From positions 1 through 45,403 of the forward strand of contig JAIMKV010000039.1 in the NCBI GenBank assembly GCA_020692205.1: a stretch of DNA of 45,403 nucleotides, written 5' to 3'. Position numbers and translations under genes: made by a program. This DNA is from Myxosarcina sp. GA_180221_E-2-1-MAG-40_15. Its GTDB lineage: Bacteria > Cyanobacteriota > Cyanobacteriia > Cyanobacteriales > Xenococcaceae. The notes below the pieces were generated by a model. It had not been told where the DNA came from. It made no database searches and saw only the letters and a list, made by a program, of their open reading frames with translations. Positions 1 to 8,540 of the stretch are shown one piece after another (the stretch's first letter is position 1; every line of letters starts with the position of its first letter).

Positions 1-53
1 CTCGCTTCCCTTTCATTCTGTCCTAACCTTTATACGTAATGCTATAATTTAGC

Positions 54-94
54 AAAAAAAGCGACCAGCTAGATGTTAAATCTAAGTGATCGCT
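54..94 (-). terminator. Rho-independent terminator of the HtrA-type gene
   Basis: Arms AGCGA (60-64) and TCGCT (90-94) enclose an inner pairing TAGAT (70-74) with ATCTA (80-84). Seven A's at 54-60 become a T-run after the hairpin on the minus strand. It lies about 45 bases past the stop of the protease gene, where its terminator is expected. Confidence 0.7.
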
Positions 95-136
95 TATGTG
101 GTGTGAGGAAAATAAAAAATCTAGATTAATCGAGAA

Positions 137-1342
137 TTAGCGATTAGCGGCTTGTTGAGGTTGAGGAAGTAAGCCAACTGTGACAGCCAAATCTAGCTGT
201 TTACCGTCGCGCTGTAGTCCAAGAGCTAGTTGTTCGCCCACTGTGGTTTTAGCTACCGCCTGCTGCACTTCCTCAGCATTGGTAACGTTTTGACCTTCAA
301 CTTGACTGATGACATCACCAGATCTTAATCCTGCTTGAGCTGCCGGAGAGTTAGGCACAACATCAATAATTAAGATGCCTTCGTCTGCACTTACATCTAA
401 GTTGGTTTGGCTTTTCAACTCTTGTTTTAATTCAGGGGTAATTTCTGCCATTTGAACACCTAAAAAGGGATGGTCAACTTTACCGTTAGCAATTAATTCT
501 TCGGCAATATCTCTGGCTGCATTAACAGGAATAGCAAAGCCTAATCCTTGCGCATTTTGAATAATCGCAGTGTTAATACCAATTACCTCGCCTTTGGCAT
601 TGAGTAAAGGACCTCCAGAGTTGCCTGGATTGATCGCTGCATCGGTTTGGATAAAGCTAACTCTTTTATCGGCTACGCCAACTTGGGCGCTGGTTCTGCC
701 TGTGGCACTAACAATACCTGTAGTTACAGTATTATCTAATCCTAAAGGATTGCCGATCGCGATCGCCCATTCTCCTGGCTGAAGCAACTCTGAATCAGCA
801 AAAGTAACCGCAGGCAGATCTTGTGCTTCAATTTTAATTACTGCCACATCAGTCAAAGAGTCTGTACCCATGACTTTTCCTTGGTGAGTGCTTCCGTCTT
901 TGAGAGTGACTTTAACTTGATCGCTACCTTCAACTACATGAGCATTAGTCAAAATTAAGCCATCAGAGCTAACTACAAAACCCGATCCCATGCCTCGCTG
1001 GATTTGTTCGTTGGGAATATTGGGCATCTGAGAACCGAAAAATTGCCGAAAAAAGGGATCTTCAAACATTACAGGAGTGTTTGTTGCCACGGTGCGAGAA
1101 GCATCAATCCGCACTACCGAATCTCCGACTCGGTTAACTACATCGCTAACATAGTTTTGCGGTACAGCGATCGCTACTTCTGAAGCAGGCGTTTCTGCTG
1201 CTGCGGTGGCATCTACTCTATCTTTGGCGAAACTTTCAGGGCTATTAATTAAATAGTTACCGCCAAGAGCGATTCCTCCACCGAGTAAAACCAAGGATAG
1301 AGAAGAAGTGGCTTTTTTCCAGATTGAAGATGGTACTTTCAT
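137..1342 (-). CDS. HtrA/Deg-family trypsin-like serine protease with PDZ domain
   Basis: A 401-residue periplasmic or thylakoid-lumen protease/chaperone of the DegP-HtrA-HhoA family, which degrades or refolds damaged exported proteins. A hydrophobic N-terminal segment (about residues 13-33) after a basic start acts as signal or anchor. The trypsin fold follows (about 60-290) with an intact triad: His135 in TNAHVV, Asp165 in SLTDVAV and Ser242 in NPGNSGGP. One PDZ domain occupies about 295-390 (starting FLGVQM). Length and single PDZ match cyanobacterial HtrA/HhoA/HhoB; which of the three it is cannot be told from motifs. It is monocistronic, with its own terminator downstream, and faces away from the next gene. 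The ATG start places the signal sequence correctly. The family is well established; lumen or periplasm location is inferred from the leader. Confidence 0.95.
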   Translation of the reverse strand: MKVPSSIWKKATSSLSLVLLGGGIALGGNYLINSPESFAKDRVDATAAAETPASEVAIAVPQNYVSDVVNRVGDSVVRIDASRTVATNTPVMFEDPFFRQFFGSQMPNIPNEQIQRGMGSGFVVSSDGLILTNAHVVEGSDQVKVTLKDGSTHQGKVMGTDSLTDVAVIKIEAQDLPAVTFADSELLQPGEWAIAIGNPLGLDNTVTTGIVSATGRTSAQVGVADKRVSFIQTDAAINPGNSGGPLLNAKGEVIGINTAIIQNAQGLGFAIPVNAARDIAEELIANGKVDHPFLGVQMAEITPELKQELKSQTNLDVSADEGILIIDVVPNSPAAQAGLRSGDVISQVEGQNVTNAEEVQQAVAKTTVGEQLALGLQRDGKQLDLAVTVGLLPQPQQAANR

Positions 1343-1952
1343 AAAATTAAATTTCTCTTTATTTCTATTTTGGATAAGAAGAAGTATGTTTTTTGAATAA
1401 ATTGAAAACTAGCCCAATCGGGCAGGATTTAAATAACTAGAACACTTCAGACATATTTTAGCTTTCGCTTTAGTCTGATGTTTTTAATTTAAACAAGTGA
1501 TGTGACTTTTTGGTGACAATATTTTGAACTTTCAGCAATATTTTAGATGACGCTTGAGACAAACAGTTCGGTTAGATGGAAAAAACCTTACCTAATCAGG
1601 GCTGGGGACAGCGATCGCTAGATTATCTAAGTGATCGTCTGTAACTTAAAGTTTATTGGTTAAGATAGCTTTGGCATCAATCGACCTAGCGCGATCGCTC
1701 TTCACCTAAATAACAATAACCGAATCAAAAAATATCATAGCAAAGCTATAATCTAACAAAATCAAAATTGATCAATTAAAACAACTAATTGAAGATTAAT
1801 GATTAATATTTTCGATGCAGGGCGTATGGTTTTGATCAAGCAGTTCACAAGAGCGATCGCATTTATCCCATGGTGAGTGCTAAGTGAACCTCTGTTCTGC
1901 CGAAAAGCAAGCTATCTTTGTTGAATCATCAAGTTTTGGAGGAGTTTTCTTC
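1343..1952. other. Intergenic region between divergent protease and methyltransferase genes
   Basis: About 600 bases without a convincing gene on either strand. It is AT-rich, with a few HIP1 sites (for example near 1612 and 1853), and must carry both divergent promoters, but I cannot assign -35/-10 boxes with confidence. An open frame runs in from 1884 to the methyltransferase, but I consider that part untranslated. Confidence 0.5.
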
Positions 1953-2720
1953 ATGGCACAAACCTGGAATGCTGAGACTTATGCCAAGAACGCTCGTTTC
2001 GTTTCCGACCTGGGGATGCCTGTTGTCGAATGGCTGAATCCTAAATTAGGAGAAAAAATCTTAGATTTGGGATGTGGAGATGGAGCTTTAACCGCGAAGT
2101 TACAAGAGTTTGGATGTGAAGTGATCGGCGTTGATTCCAGTCCAGACTTCATTCACTCCACTCAATCACTTGGCATAGATACACGTCTTATTGATGGTCA
2201 TCATCTTCCTTTTAACAATGAATTTGATGCTGTGTTTAGCAATGCCGCTTTGCACTGGATGAAACAGCCCGATCAAGTGATTGAAGGAGTATGGCAGTCA
2301 TTGAAATTGGGTGGAAGGTTTGTCGGTGAGTTTGGGGGCGATGGCAATGTCTCAACTATTCAGGCTGCCTTACACACTGCCTTGAGAAAGCGTAGTCTTG
2401 ATCCAGACAGAATTAATCCCTGGTACTTTCCTACGGTAGAAGATTATCAATCTCGATTGGAAGCGAGAGGATTTAGAGTTGATGAAATTATTTTAATCCC
2501 TCGTCCTACTGCACTTCCCACAGATATCAGAGGCTGGCTGGCAACATTTGCGAATCCATCATATACGGCTGCGATCGCACTTCCTGAGCGGGATGCTTTC
2601 TTGGAAGAAGTGATTGCTCTTCTGAAACCCACCTTGTGTGATGCTTCAGGTCACTGGTTCGCCGATTACGTAAGATTGAGATTTTCAGCCACTAAACCCC
2701 TCAATTTGCTCAAACATTAA
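1953..2720 (+). CDS. Class I SAM-dependent methyltransferase (trans-aconitate methyltransferase-like)
   Basis: A 255-residue methyltransferase. The glycine-rich SAM-binding motif I, LDLGCGDG, lies near residues 35-42. An acidic end of strand 2 (VIGVDSS) and a post-motif NAALHW segment near 95 resemble the trans-aconitate 2-methyltransferase/UbiE-like group. I chose the ATG at 1953 because GGAGGAG lies just upstream (1938-1944) and the protein then begins like relatives. An upstream in-frame start at 1884 would add 23 residues without family resemblance. The substrate is unknown. The next gene is 166 bases downstream on the same strand, so the two may be co-transcribed, but nothing else ties them together. 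Confidence 0.85.
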   Translation: MAQTWNAETYAKNARFVSDLGMPVVEWLNPKLGEKILDLGCGDGALTAKLQEFGCEVIGVDSSPDFIHSTQSLGIDTRLIDGHHLPFNNEFDAVFSNAALHWMKQPDQVIEGVWQSLKLGGRFVGEFGGDGNVSTIQAALHTALRKRSLDPDRINPWYFPTVEDYQSRLEARGFRVDEIILIPRPTALPTDIRGWLATFANPSYTAAIALPERDAFLEEVIALLKPTLCDASGHWFADYVRLRFSATKPLNLLKH

Positions 2721-2886
2721 GTTCAGCCGTCATTAAGCGACTGGGTATCGCTAGTTGAGGGATCGAAAGAAAGACAAAACTTCGCGAACACTTTTCTGTA
2801 GGCATCAAAGCTTCAAATCTTCGATGATCTTACTGCATCCGTAACAATCAAACAAACCTTGTTGAAGGAAGGGAGTTGCTCAAACT

Positions 2887-3567
2887 ATGAAAATTGGGAT
2901 TATTGGTAGTGGGAATATGGGACGCTCTTTGGGGGCGCTATGGGCAGAACAAGGTCATACAGTTTTCTTTGGTGCGCGGACAAAGGAAAAGAGACAGTCA
3001 GTAGCTGCATTTATTGAGCGTGAAACGCAGGGCGGCACAAACGATGAAGCAGCAGTTTTTGGTGATGTCCTGCTGTACACAGCGCGAGGTGTCAATCCTG
3101 CTGAGGTACTTACTTCGGTTGAAGTGCTATCTGGCAAAATCTTAATTGACTGCAATAACTTCGAGATTCCAGAGGGATTTGAGTTTTCCCCAATTGTGCA
3201 GTCACTTGCCGAAAAATTAGCTTCAGAAGTTCCGAATGCAAGGGTTGTAAAAGCTTTTAATACAATGGCTCAAGAAGTTTTTGAACTCGCGCCTAGTCCG
3301 CTCAAAGATCATCAAGTTTCCGTCTTTGTTTGTGCTGATGATATTGAAGCTCGTAAAACGGTCATGCAACTAGCCAATGATATCGGATTTGCTTCTGTTG
3401 ACTGTGGAGAGTTACGTCATGCTCGTTTGGTTGAGGGATTAGGTGACTTTATTCGATTCATGATTATTGGTCAGTTACAAAATCCTTACGCTACCATTTC
3501 TGTTAATGTTTTACCTCCTGCCTTAGAACAACGGTTAGGTGGACGACAATCATCTAACCTCTCATAG
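2887..3567 (+). CDS. NAD(P)-binding oxidoreductase of the F420-dependent NADP reductase-like family
   Basis: A 226-residue protein that starts directly with a Rossmann fold: GSGNMG at residues 7-12 after a beta strand (IGIIG). It resembles the family of predicted dinucleotide-binding enzymes related to F420:NADP oxidoreductase (PF03807), which in bacteria without F420 probably act on other small substrates. The segment VKAFNTM near residue 120 is another hallmark. A purine-rich GGAAGGGAG ribosome-binding site precedes the ATG. The C-terminus is slightly shorter than some relatives but ends cleanly. The family is clear; the substrate is not. Confidence 0.85.
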   Translation: MKIGIIGSGNMGRSLGALWAEQGHTVFFGARTKEKRQSVAAFIERETQGGTNDEAAVFGDVLLYTARGVNPAEVLTSVEVLSGKILIDCNNFEIPEGFEFSPIVQSLAEKLASEVPNARVVKAFNTMAQEVFELAPSPLKDHQVSVFVCADDIEARKTVMQLANDIGFASVDCGELRHARLVEGLGDFIRFMIIGQLQNPYATISVNVLPPALEQRLGGRQSSNLS

Positions 3568-3839
3568 ATGAGACGTATACGCTATATAACAATTCGCTTA
3601 GAATTGAGATCTAATTAAACTTTTAACTAAATTTTGTAAGTGTAATTTTCACTTGGCATAAAACATAAATAGTACAGAAAGAAATATAATTTATTAATTA
3701 CTAAAAATGAATCCTGAACCTAAAAATAGCTCTTTAGTCATAACGTTAAGCTCAATTAATTATGGCTCAAGAATGATTTCTAATTAACTGCAAATTTGCT
3801 TTTATTGGAATAAAGAATTAATCACTTAAATATTAAATT

Positions 3840-4139
3840 ATGACCTACCAACAATTAGAAGATTTACCTGCTGAAGTAACAGAAAAGTTACCCAAACATG
3901 GACAGCAATTGTTTATGGCTGCATATAATGCTGTGAGCGAAAATGGCATGGATGAAAAAAATGCTACTCAGGTAGCTTGGAACTCTGTCAAAAATAGTTA
4001 TCACCAAGATCAAGACGGTAACTGGGTTTCTCTTGAAAATTCCACCGTTAATCGCGGTAACATTATTGGTACAGATATTGAAACTAGCGATCCGATCGGC
4101 AATCGCGAAAACAACGCAGGAACAATGCGTGGTGGCTAA
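3840..4139 (+). CDS. ChaB family protein
   Basis: A 99-residue protein whose first 60 residues match the ChaB fold: a LPAEV...LPKHGQ start, then a helix ending in QVAWNSVKNSY. In E. coli ChaB is annotated as a regulator of the ChaA cation antiporter; in cyanobacteria such proteins are usually stress-associated and their true role is unproven. The C-terminal tail (about 60-99) is a polar extension not found in E. coli ChaB. It opens the stress-flavoured group that continues with chaperone genes. The next gene is 83 bases downstream on the same strand. Confidence 0.85.
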   Translation: MTYQQLEDLPAEVTEKLPKHGQQLFMAAYNAVSENGMDEKNATQVAWNSVKNSYHQDQDGNWVSLENSTVNRGNIIGTDIETSDPIGNRENNAGTMRGG

Positions 4140-4222
4140 ATATTCTGTGACTACGGACAGATGTTTGAGTCCCCAAAAAAATCTTAATCTGGTAAATAAC
4201 TAAGAAACGCAAAAACTAAATC

Positions 4223-4519
4223 ATGGAAAATGAAGTAAAAAAGGTAGTCGCTAGACACGAGCCTGAAGACGCAGAAGCAGGAAAAGGCTCGGCTGGTAAT
4301 CAGATTGGGGTACAGTTGGCTCAGTCTGTTGAGGTTAACGATCCCGAAGCCATCATTCCTTCTGGTGCAGATCCAGAGCAAGACATAGAGCAGATTAAAG
4401 CTGTAGAGGAACAGGAAGAAGGTACAGGCATGAGTACCACTGACGGTTATACTATTGATGAATCTGGTCGTCTAAACAACTTTGCGGTTGAACCAGAAAT
4501 ATATGTAGAAGATAAATAA
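4223..4519 (+). CDS. Small acidic protein of unknown function
   Basis: A 98-residue, strongly acidic, hydrophilic protein with many Glu and Asp and no cysteine, signal peptide or membrane segment, probably largely disordered. I do not recognise a domain. It lies between ChaB (83 bases upstream) and a clear terminator (70 bases downstream), so it is probably the second gene of a chaB operon. Composition and position suggest a stress-related hydrophilic protein; that is inference only. Confidence 0.7.
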   Translation: MENEVKKVVARHEPEDAEAGKGSAGNQIGVQLAQSVEVNDPEAIIPSGADPEQDIEQIKAVEEQEEGTGMSTTDGYTIDESGRLNNFAVEPEIYVEDK

Positions 4520-4588
4520 TATTTATCTGTATAGCGTTTGACGCGAGATGTTTTTGTTAATTTAATTAAAATTAATAATTAAATTATT

Positions 4589-4616
4589 TCGACCGCATTT
4601 CTACGGTCGATTTTTT
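4589..4616 (+). terminator. Rho-independent terminator after the ChaB / acidic-protein pair
   Basis: Perfect 7-bp stem TCGACCG (4589-4595) with CGGTCGA (4604-4610), an 8-base loop, then six T's (4611-4616). It marks the end of the unit begun by the ChaB gene. The rest of the gap to about 4840 is AT-rich and shows only a short degenerate heptamer tract near 4680-4700. Confidence 0.85.
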
Positions 4617-4840
4617 ATGTTTAAATACTTGCAATATTGAAATATTAGTTAATTCACAAGCTCGACAAATAAAAACCTCTTAAGAGCTAAGAGCCAATAG
4701 CTGAAAACCAAATTATTGCAACTTAAATTTATCAATTATCAAGCTTAAATTTTCGTACTAAAGGTAGAGTCTAAATAATCTTCAAACTTGCCAATATGAT
4801 TCATATAAACCAACATAAAAAAAATTCGGAGGCAAAATAT

Positions 4841-5131
4841 ATAGCATTAATCCACTGGCAACCTTTCCCCGAAATGAACTCTTTGCCAAGAGACATGAAT
4901 CGTCTGTTTAAAGCTCTTGCACCTATGGAACAAGAATCATCATCAATACAGCAATCTTTTATGCCTTTGGCAGAAATGGTAGAAACTGAAGATGCGATTA
5001 TCTTAGAGTAGGAATTCCTAGCATGGATGCAAAAAACTTGGACGTGCAAGTAACTAAAAAAGCGGTGATGATTAGCGGTGAACGTCAATCTTAATCGAAA
5101 TTAACCAAAAATGGTACGACTCGTATCACTC
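4841..5131 (+). pseudogene. Decayed small heat-shock protein (Hsp20/alpha-crystallin) gene
   Basis: The reading IALIHWQPF...MNRLFKAL matches the N-terminus of cyanobacterial HspA-type proteins (usually MALxRWxPF...MNRLF). The expected start codon is ATA (4841-4843), although GGAGG remains at 4828-4832. The frame reads to a TAG at 5009-5011. The homology then resumes in another frame at 5011 (PSMDAKNLDVQVT...ISGERQS) and hits TAA at 5092-5094. Weak similarity (TKNGTTR) continues to about 5131, and the rest of the alpha-crystallin domain is missing. Start loss, a nonsense codon, a frameshift and 3' loss together make a dead gene. It sits directly upstream of the intact CbpA/CbpM chaperone pair. 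Confidence 0.85.
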
Positions 5132-5240
5132 ATCGTCTTAGTCTTAAGCAGGCCAAGAAATTTATGACTGTGGCAGCAAGGGCAAATAAAGCATCAATTT
5201 TTCAGCTAAGTCACAATGAGTCAAGTAATCTAGAGGAAAA

Positions 5241-5516
5241 ATGTTTAAAAGCCCTAAAGGACTAGCTTCGCGTCGCGATCGCTCGATTATTTTCAAAGAA
5301 ACCTTACTTGATGCTTCGAGCCGAAATAAGTTCGGCTTCCAGGAAAAAGATATTTTACCCTTATTTAATAAATATCAGAGTAAACGACAAATTTTAATTA
5401 ATTTTGTCAGTTTTTTGACTTACGTTTTGCAGATGCCTACGCTGTTTTATTTACGCCGTTTGCGCCAAAGCAATACTATAAATATAAATATGGATTCAGA
5501 AAACAAAGATCTATAA
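5241..5516 (+). CDS. Hypothetical small protein with repeat-derived N-terminus
   Basis: A 91-codon frame whose first residues (about SPKGLASRR) are encoded by a dispersed intergenic-type repeat (5251-5276) that also occurs at 15450-15475. The remainder has a short hydrophobic stretch (about 52-68) and basic segments. I recognise no family. AGAGGAAAA just upstream could act as a ribosome-binding site. Repeat content and the neighbouring pseudogene suggest it may be debris rather than a working gene. Confidence 0.3.
   Translation: MFKSPKGLASRRDRSIIFKETLLDASSRNKFGFQEKDILPLFNKYQSKRQILINFVSFLTYVLQMPTLFYLRRLRQSNTININMDSENKDL
5251..5276 (+). repeat. Dispersed 26-bp repeat core (copy 1)
   Basis: This 26-base stretch starting GCCCTAAAGGA is the same as 15450-15475 apart from two C/T differences. 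In the second copy it forms the loop of a long palindrome. Here the flanking arms are absent and it is followed by a HIP1 site. Confidence 0.75.
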
Positions 5517-5570
5517 TTATTTTATGAGTTAAGATGACAAGCCTTAAAAGACAATTATCTATTAAAGATT

Positions 5571-6560
5571 ATGGCTGCAACCGACTTTAAAGATTATTAC
5601 CAGGTATTAGGCATTAGTAAAAATGCTTCTGCTGACGAGATTAAAAAAGCGTATCGTAAGCTGGCGCGGAAGTATCACCCCGATTTAAACCCAGGCGATA
5701 AACAAGCAGAAGCTCGCTTCAAAGAAATTAACGAAGCACAAGAAGTGCTGTCAGACCCCGAGAAACGGCAAAAATACGATCAATACGGTCAATATTGGGA
5801 ACAGGTGGGTCAAGGAGGGTCACGTTCTGGATCTAGCTCAGGTTTTGGTGGATTTAATAATGTAGACGTAGGGGGTTTTGATTTTAGTCAATACGGCAAT
5901 TTTGAAGATTTTATCAACGAAATTTTAGGTCGTGCTGGTGGTCAAAGTAGAAGTAGTAGCTATGGCTATCGTACCTCTACCTCGGCTCCTGGTGGCTTCG
6001 GCAGTGGCTATGGTGATATACCAGCCCAAGATAGTGAAGCAGCGATCGCTCTTACTTTCGCCGAAGCCTTCAACGGGACACAAAAACAGTTTCGCATTGG
6101 TAACGAAACAGTAAAAGTCCGCATTCCTGCTGGTGCCAAAACAGGTAGTCGGCTGCGTATTAAAGGCAAGGGGCAACCCAGTCCTTTTTCAGGGCAACGG
6201 GGGGATTTGTATCTAAACATTGAGCTGCAACCCCATCCTTTGTTTAAATTCACTGGAGACAATTTAGTCGTCGAACTGCCAATTACCCCCGAAGAAGCGG
6301 TTTTAGGGGCAGAAATTACCGTTCCCACCCCAGATGGGAAAGTAACGATGAAAGTTCCTCCTGGAGTAGATTCGGGACAGTCTTTGAGATTGAAGGGGAA
6401 AGGCTGGCGTCAACCAAACAAACAGCGCAGCGATTTGATGGTCAAATTAAAAATAGTTACGCCCAAAGAGCTTAGCCAAACCGAACGAGAATACTACCAA
6501 AAGCTGCAACAAGCCAGCAGCTACAATCCCCGTAAAAGTTTGGAGGATACCAGATTATGA
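5571..6560 (+). CDS. DnaJ-type co-chaperone lacking the zinc finger (CbpA-like)
   Basis: A 329-residue type II J-protein. The J-domain spans about 5-70 with the HPD motif at 36-38, needed to stimulate DnaK ATPase. A Gly/Phe/Ser-rich linker (about 80-150) follows, then two C-terminal substrate-binding beta domains (about 155-310), with no CxxCxGxG zinc-finger repeats. This is the layout of CbpA. The next gene, a CbpM-like MerR-fold protein, overlaps its stop by four bases, the cbpA-cbpM pairing of many bacteria. A role in stress protein folding with DnaK is established for the family; the particular stress is not visible here. Confidence 0.93.
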   Translation: MAATDFKDYYQVLGISKNASADEIKKAYRKLARKYHPDLNPGDKQAEARFKEINEAQEVLSDPEKRQKYDQYGQYWEQVGQGGSRSGSSSGFGGFNNVDVGGFDFSQYGNFEDFINEILGRAGGQSRSSSYGYRTSTSAPGGFGSGYGDIPAQDSEAAIALTFAEAFNGTQKQFRIGNETVKVRIPAGAKTGSRLRIKGKGQPSPFSGQRGDLYLNIELQPHPLFKFTGDNLVVELPITPEEAVLGAEITVPTPDGKVTMKVPPGVDSGQSLRLKGKGWRQPNKQRSDLMVKLKIVTPKELSQTEREYYQKLQQASSYNPRKSLEDTRL

Positions 6561-6850
6561 GCAGTTTATCCCGCACTGTAGTTGATCTACAGGGCGATAC
6601 CCTAATTAGTCTTGAGCATGTTGCTACGATCACTCAAACCTCTGTCAGCACCATTGACTGCTTTATTAGACTAGGAGTAATTGAACCAGAAGGCTCGATG
6701 CTAAAACTGGAAGATATTCAGCGTGTGATTAAAATTATGCGTTTACGTAAAGATTTAGGACTGAATCTCGTAGGTGCAGCGATGGTATTAGAACTCAGCG
6801 AGGAAAATTATCGACTGCGATCGCGATTAAATGCTTTGCGTCAGTCTTAA
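6557..6850 (+). CDS. CbpM-like chaperone modulator (MerR-type helix-turn-helix fold)
   Basis: A 97-residue protein with a MerR-like winged helix (about 17-65: [13 protein letters not shown]...[10 protein letters not shown]) and a C-terminal helix. In E. coli CbpM binds the J-domain of CbpA and inhibits it. The ATG overlaps the upstream stop (ATGA), which implies translational coupling and roughly matched production, as expected for an inhibitor partner. It could instead be a small DNA-binding regulator; the gene order favours CbpM. Confidence 0.8.
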   Translation: MSSLSRTVVDLQGDTLISLEHVATITQTSVSTIDCFIRLGVIEPEGSMLKLEDIQRVIKIMRLRKDLGLNLVGAAMVLELSEENYRLRSRLNALRQS

Positions 6851-7019
6851 GAAGTATCTCTAATCCTATTTGGTTCAAAGCTATACAGGGAAAAAGATAC
6901 GGCTATTTTGGCTCAAAAAAGATCTACCCTAAGATTAATATAAAATTTTCTAAAAATGACGAGAATAAGAGCATCACTTTGATCAATTAGATTGCTCTAA
7001 ATTTGAGCCAGGATGAAAT

Positions 7020-7493
7020 ATGACAGAACGTCAAAGAGCGATTGGTAGCTTTGACAATCCCTTAAATACGGAAGCTGCCTTGAAAGAACTGGATAATTCT
7101 CATTTTTCTCTAGACCGAGTTTTTGTAATTGCCCGTAATCCAGAGGCAGAAAACAAAATAGTTGGCACAGAATTATGCGAATCATTACGCGATCGCTTTG
7201 ATACAAGAATTAGCACTGTTGCTAAACATGATCTTGATCCGACCGGAGAACCAACGGCAATCAGCTTAACTCAAGCTCTGACTCAATTGGATCTTCCCGT
7301 GGATGCGGCACGCTCATACAATGACCTAATCGCCCAAGGCAAATATTTAGTCATGGTTGAAGGCAATCAAGACGATATATCTGGGGCCAAAGCCATTCTG
7401 AAGCGTTGTGGTATTCAAGATTGGACTGTTTACAAAGTTGTCCTAGAACATCCTGAAGTGATTATTGTCGATCATCGTGAAGCTCTTTCATAA
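7020..7493 (+). CDS. General stress protein 17M-like (YflT-type) domain protein
   Basis: A 157-residue soluble protein. The start (RAIGSFDNPLNTEAALKELDNSHFSLDRVFVIAR) fits the alpha/beta GSP17M/YflT domain known in Bacillus stress proteins and widespread in cyanobacteria. A second half (about 95-140, ARSYNDLIAQGKYLVMVEG) resembles the other half of the same fold. There is no membrane segment or catalytic motif. AGGA precedes the ATG. The molecular function of the family is unknown; a stress role is inferred from homologues and neighbours. Confidence 0.7.
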   Translation: MTERQRAIGSFDNPLNTEAALKELDNSHFSLDRVFVIARNPEAENKIVGTELCESLRDRFDTRISTVAKHDLDPTGEPTAISLTQALTQLDLPVDAARSYNDLIAQGKYLVMVEGNQDDISGAKAILKRCGIQDWTVYKVVLEHPEVIIVDHREALS

Positions 7494-7740
7494 AGTCATT
7501 TGGTTAGAAATATTATCTAATTCATCTTGGTGATTTTACAGCATTAATTTTAAACAAAATATCGATCTAGCTTCTGCTTAACTTTAAATCTCTATCAAGA
7601 TCACCGTTTTTGGTACAGGTAAACCTAAAGTAACGAGCAAGCCAAAGATCGACTATCTCAACCAAGTGTGAGGATGCCGTTTTAAATGGCACACAAACAC
7701 AATTAACAATTTACATAATTAAGCATGAGGAAAAATAATT

Positions 7741-8376
7741 ATGGCTTATACAGATCCAGACAGAAACCAAGTAATCGAAACATTTGCGATCGAAGACAAC
7801 AAAGATCGGATTAGGTGGGGACCAATTTTAGCTGGGATTTTTGTGGCGCTCGCCACTCAGTTAATTCTTGCTGCTTTGGGTGCGGCGATTGGTTTAACCG
7901 TTGGCGCATCAGGAGGTGCGATTGGCATTGGTATCTGGACAATTGTTAGTTTACTAATCGCTCTATTCCTCGGTAGCTGGGTAGCTGCGGCTGGCTGTAG
8001 CCCGATGAACAAAAAAACCGCCATGCTACACGGATTAATTCTGTGGGCAACAACTTTGGCTCTTAGTGCTTGGTTGCTAGCTAGCGGCGTAACAGGAGCT
8101 TTTGGGATAGCAGCCTCTAATGCAGGAGAAATCTTAAATCAGGCACAACAACAACCAGGTGGCGTTAATGTTCCTAATCAAGTACCTAATATACCGAATC
8201 AAAGGTTAGAGCAGATCGCAGGAGATTCGGCAAAAGCAGCCTGGTCGTTCGTTATTGGCTCATTGTTAGGGTTAGCTGCATCTTTAATTGGTGCTTCGGT
8301 TGGAGCGAAAAAACCTAGACCAGTTCGTACAGGAAGAGTTGCTGAACCTCAACCACCAGAAAACTTTGCTCGATAA
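7741..8376 (+). CDS. Small multi-pass membrane protein of unknown function
   Basis: A 211-residue protein with a short polar N-terminus, then glycine/alanine-rich membrane segments at about 28-52, 58-82, 95-125 and 165-190, a Pro/Asn/Gln-rich loop (about 135-160) and a basic tail. It resembles conserved cyanobacterial hypothetical membrane proteins found near stress genes. A GAGGAA ribosome-binding site lies upstream and a strong terminator 20 bases downstream, so it is expressed on its own or ends the unit. No function can be assigned. Confidence 0.7.
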   Translation: MAYTDPDRNQVIETFAIEDNKDRIRWGPILAGIFVALATQLILAALGAAIGLTVGASGGAIGIGIWTIVSLLIALFLGSWVAAAGCSPMNKKTAMLHGLILWATTLALSAWLLASGVTGAFGIAASNAGEILNQAQQQPGGVNVPNQVPNIPNQRLEQIAGDSAKAAWSFVIGSLLGLAASLIGASVGAKKPRPVRTGRVAEPQPPENFAR

Positions 8377-8396
8377 TAATTCAGGCTAAATCAATC

Positions 8397-8441
8397 AAAA
8401 AAAGGGACGAGAAAACTATAATATCTTCCTGTCCCTTTTTT
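8397..8441. terminator. Bidirectional terminator between convergent genes
   Basis: GGGAC (8404-8408) pairs with GTCCC (8431-8435). An A-run (8397-8403) on one side and a T-run (8436-8441) on the other let the hairpin terminate transcription from both directions: the membrane protein gene on plus and the histidine kinase gene on minus. Confidence 0.8.
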
Positions 8442-8540
8442 ATTGCTTGACCCAATCTATGGTCATTCCCATTAATTTCCATATGTTTTGGGAAATCGAC
8501 AACGAAGTGTATACCATATATCGCCGTAAAGCCTCTGACT

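Noticed and set aside
1884-1952. N-terminal extension of the methyltransferase from a start at 1884
   Set aside because: The ribosome-binding site at 1938-1944 belongs to the ATG at 1953, and the extra residues do not look like the family.
4801-5088. A minus-strand frame of 95 codons over the hsp20 remnant
   Set aside because: Its translation has no recognisable features, while the plus strand carries clear Hsp20 similarity in two frames.
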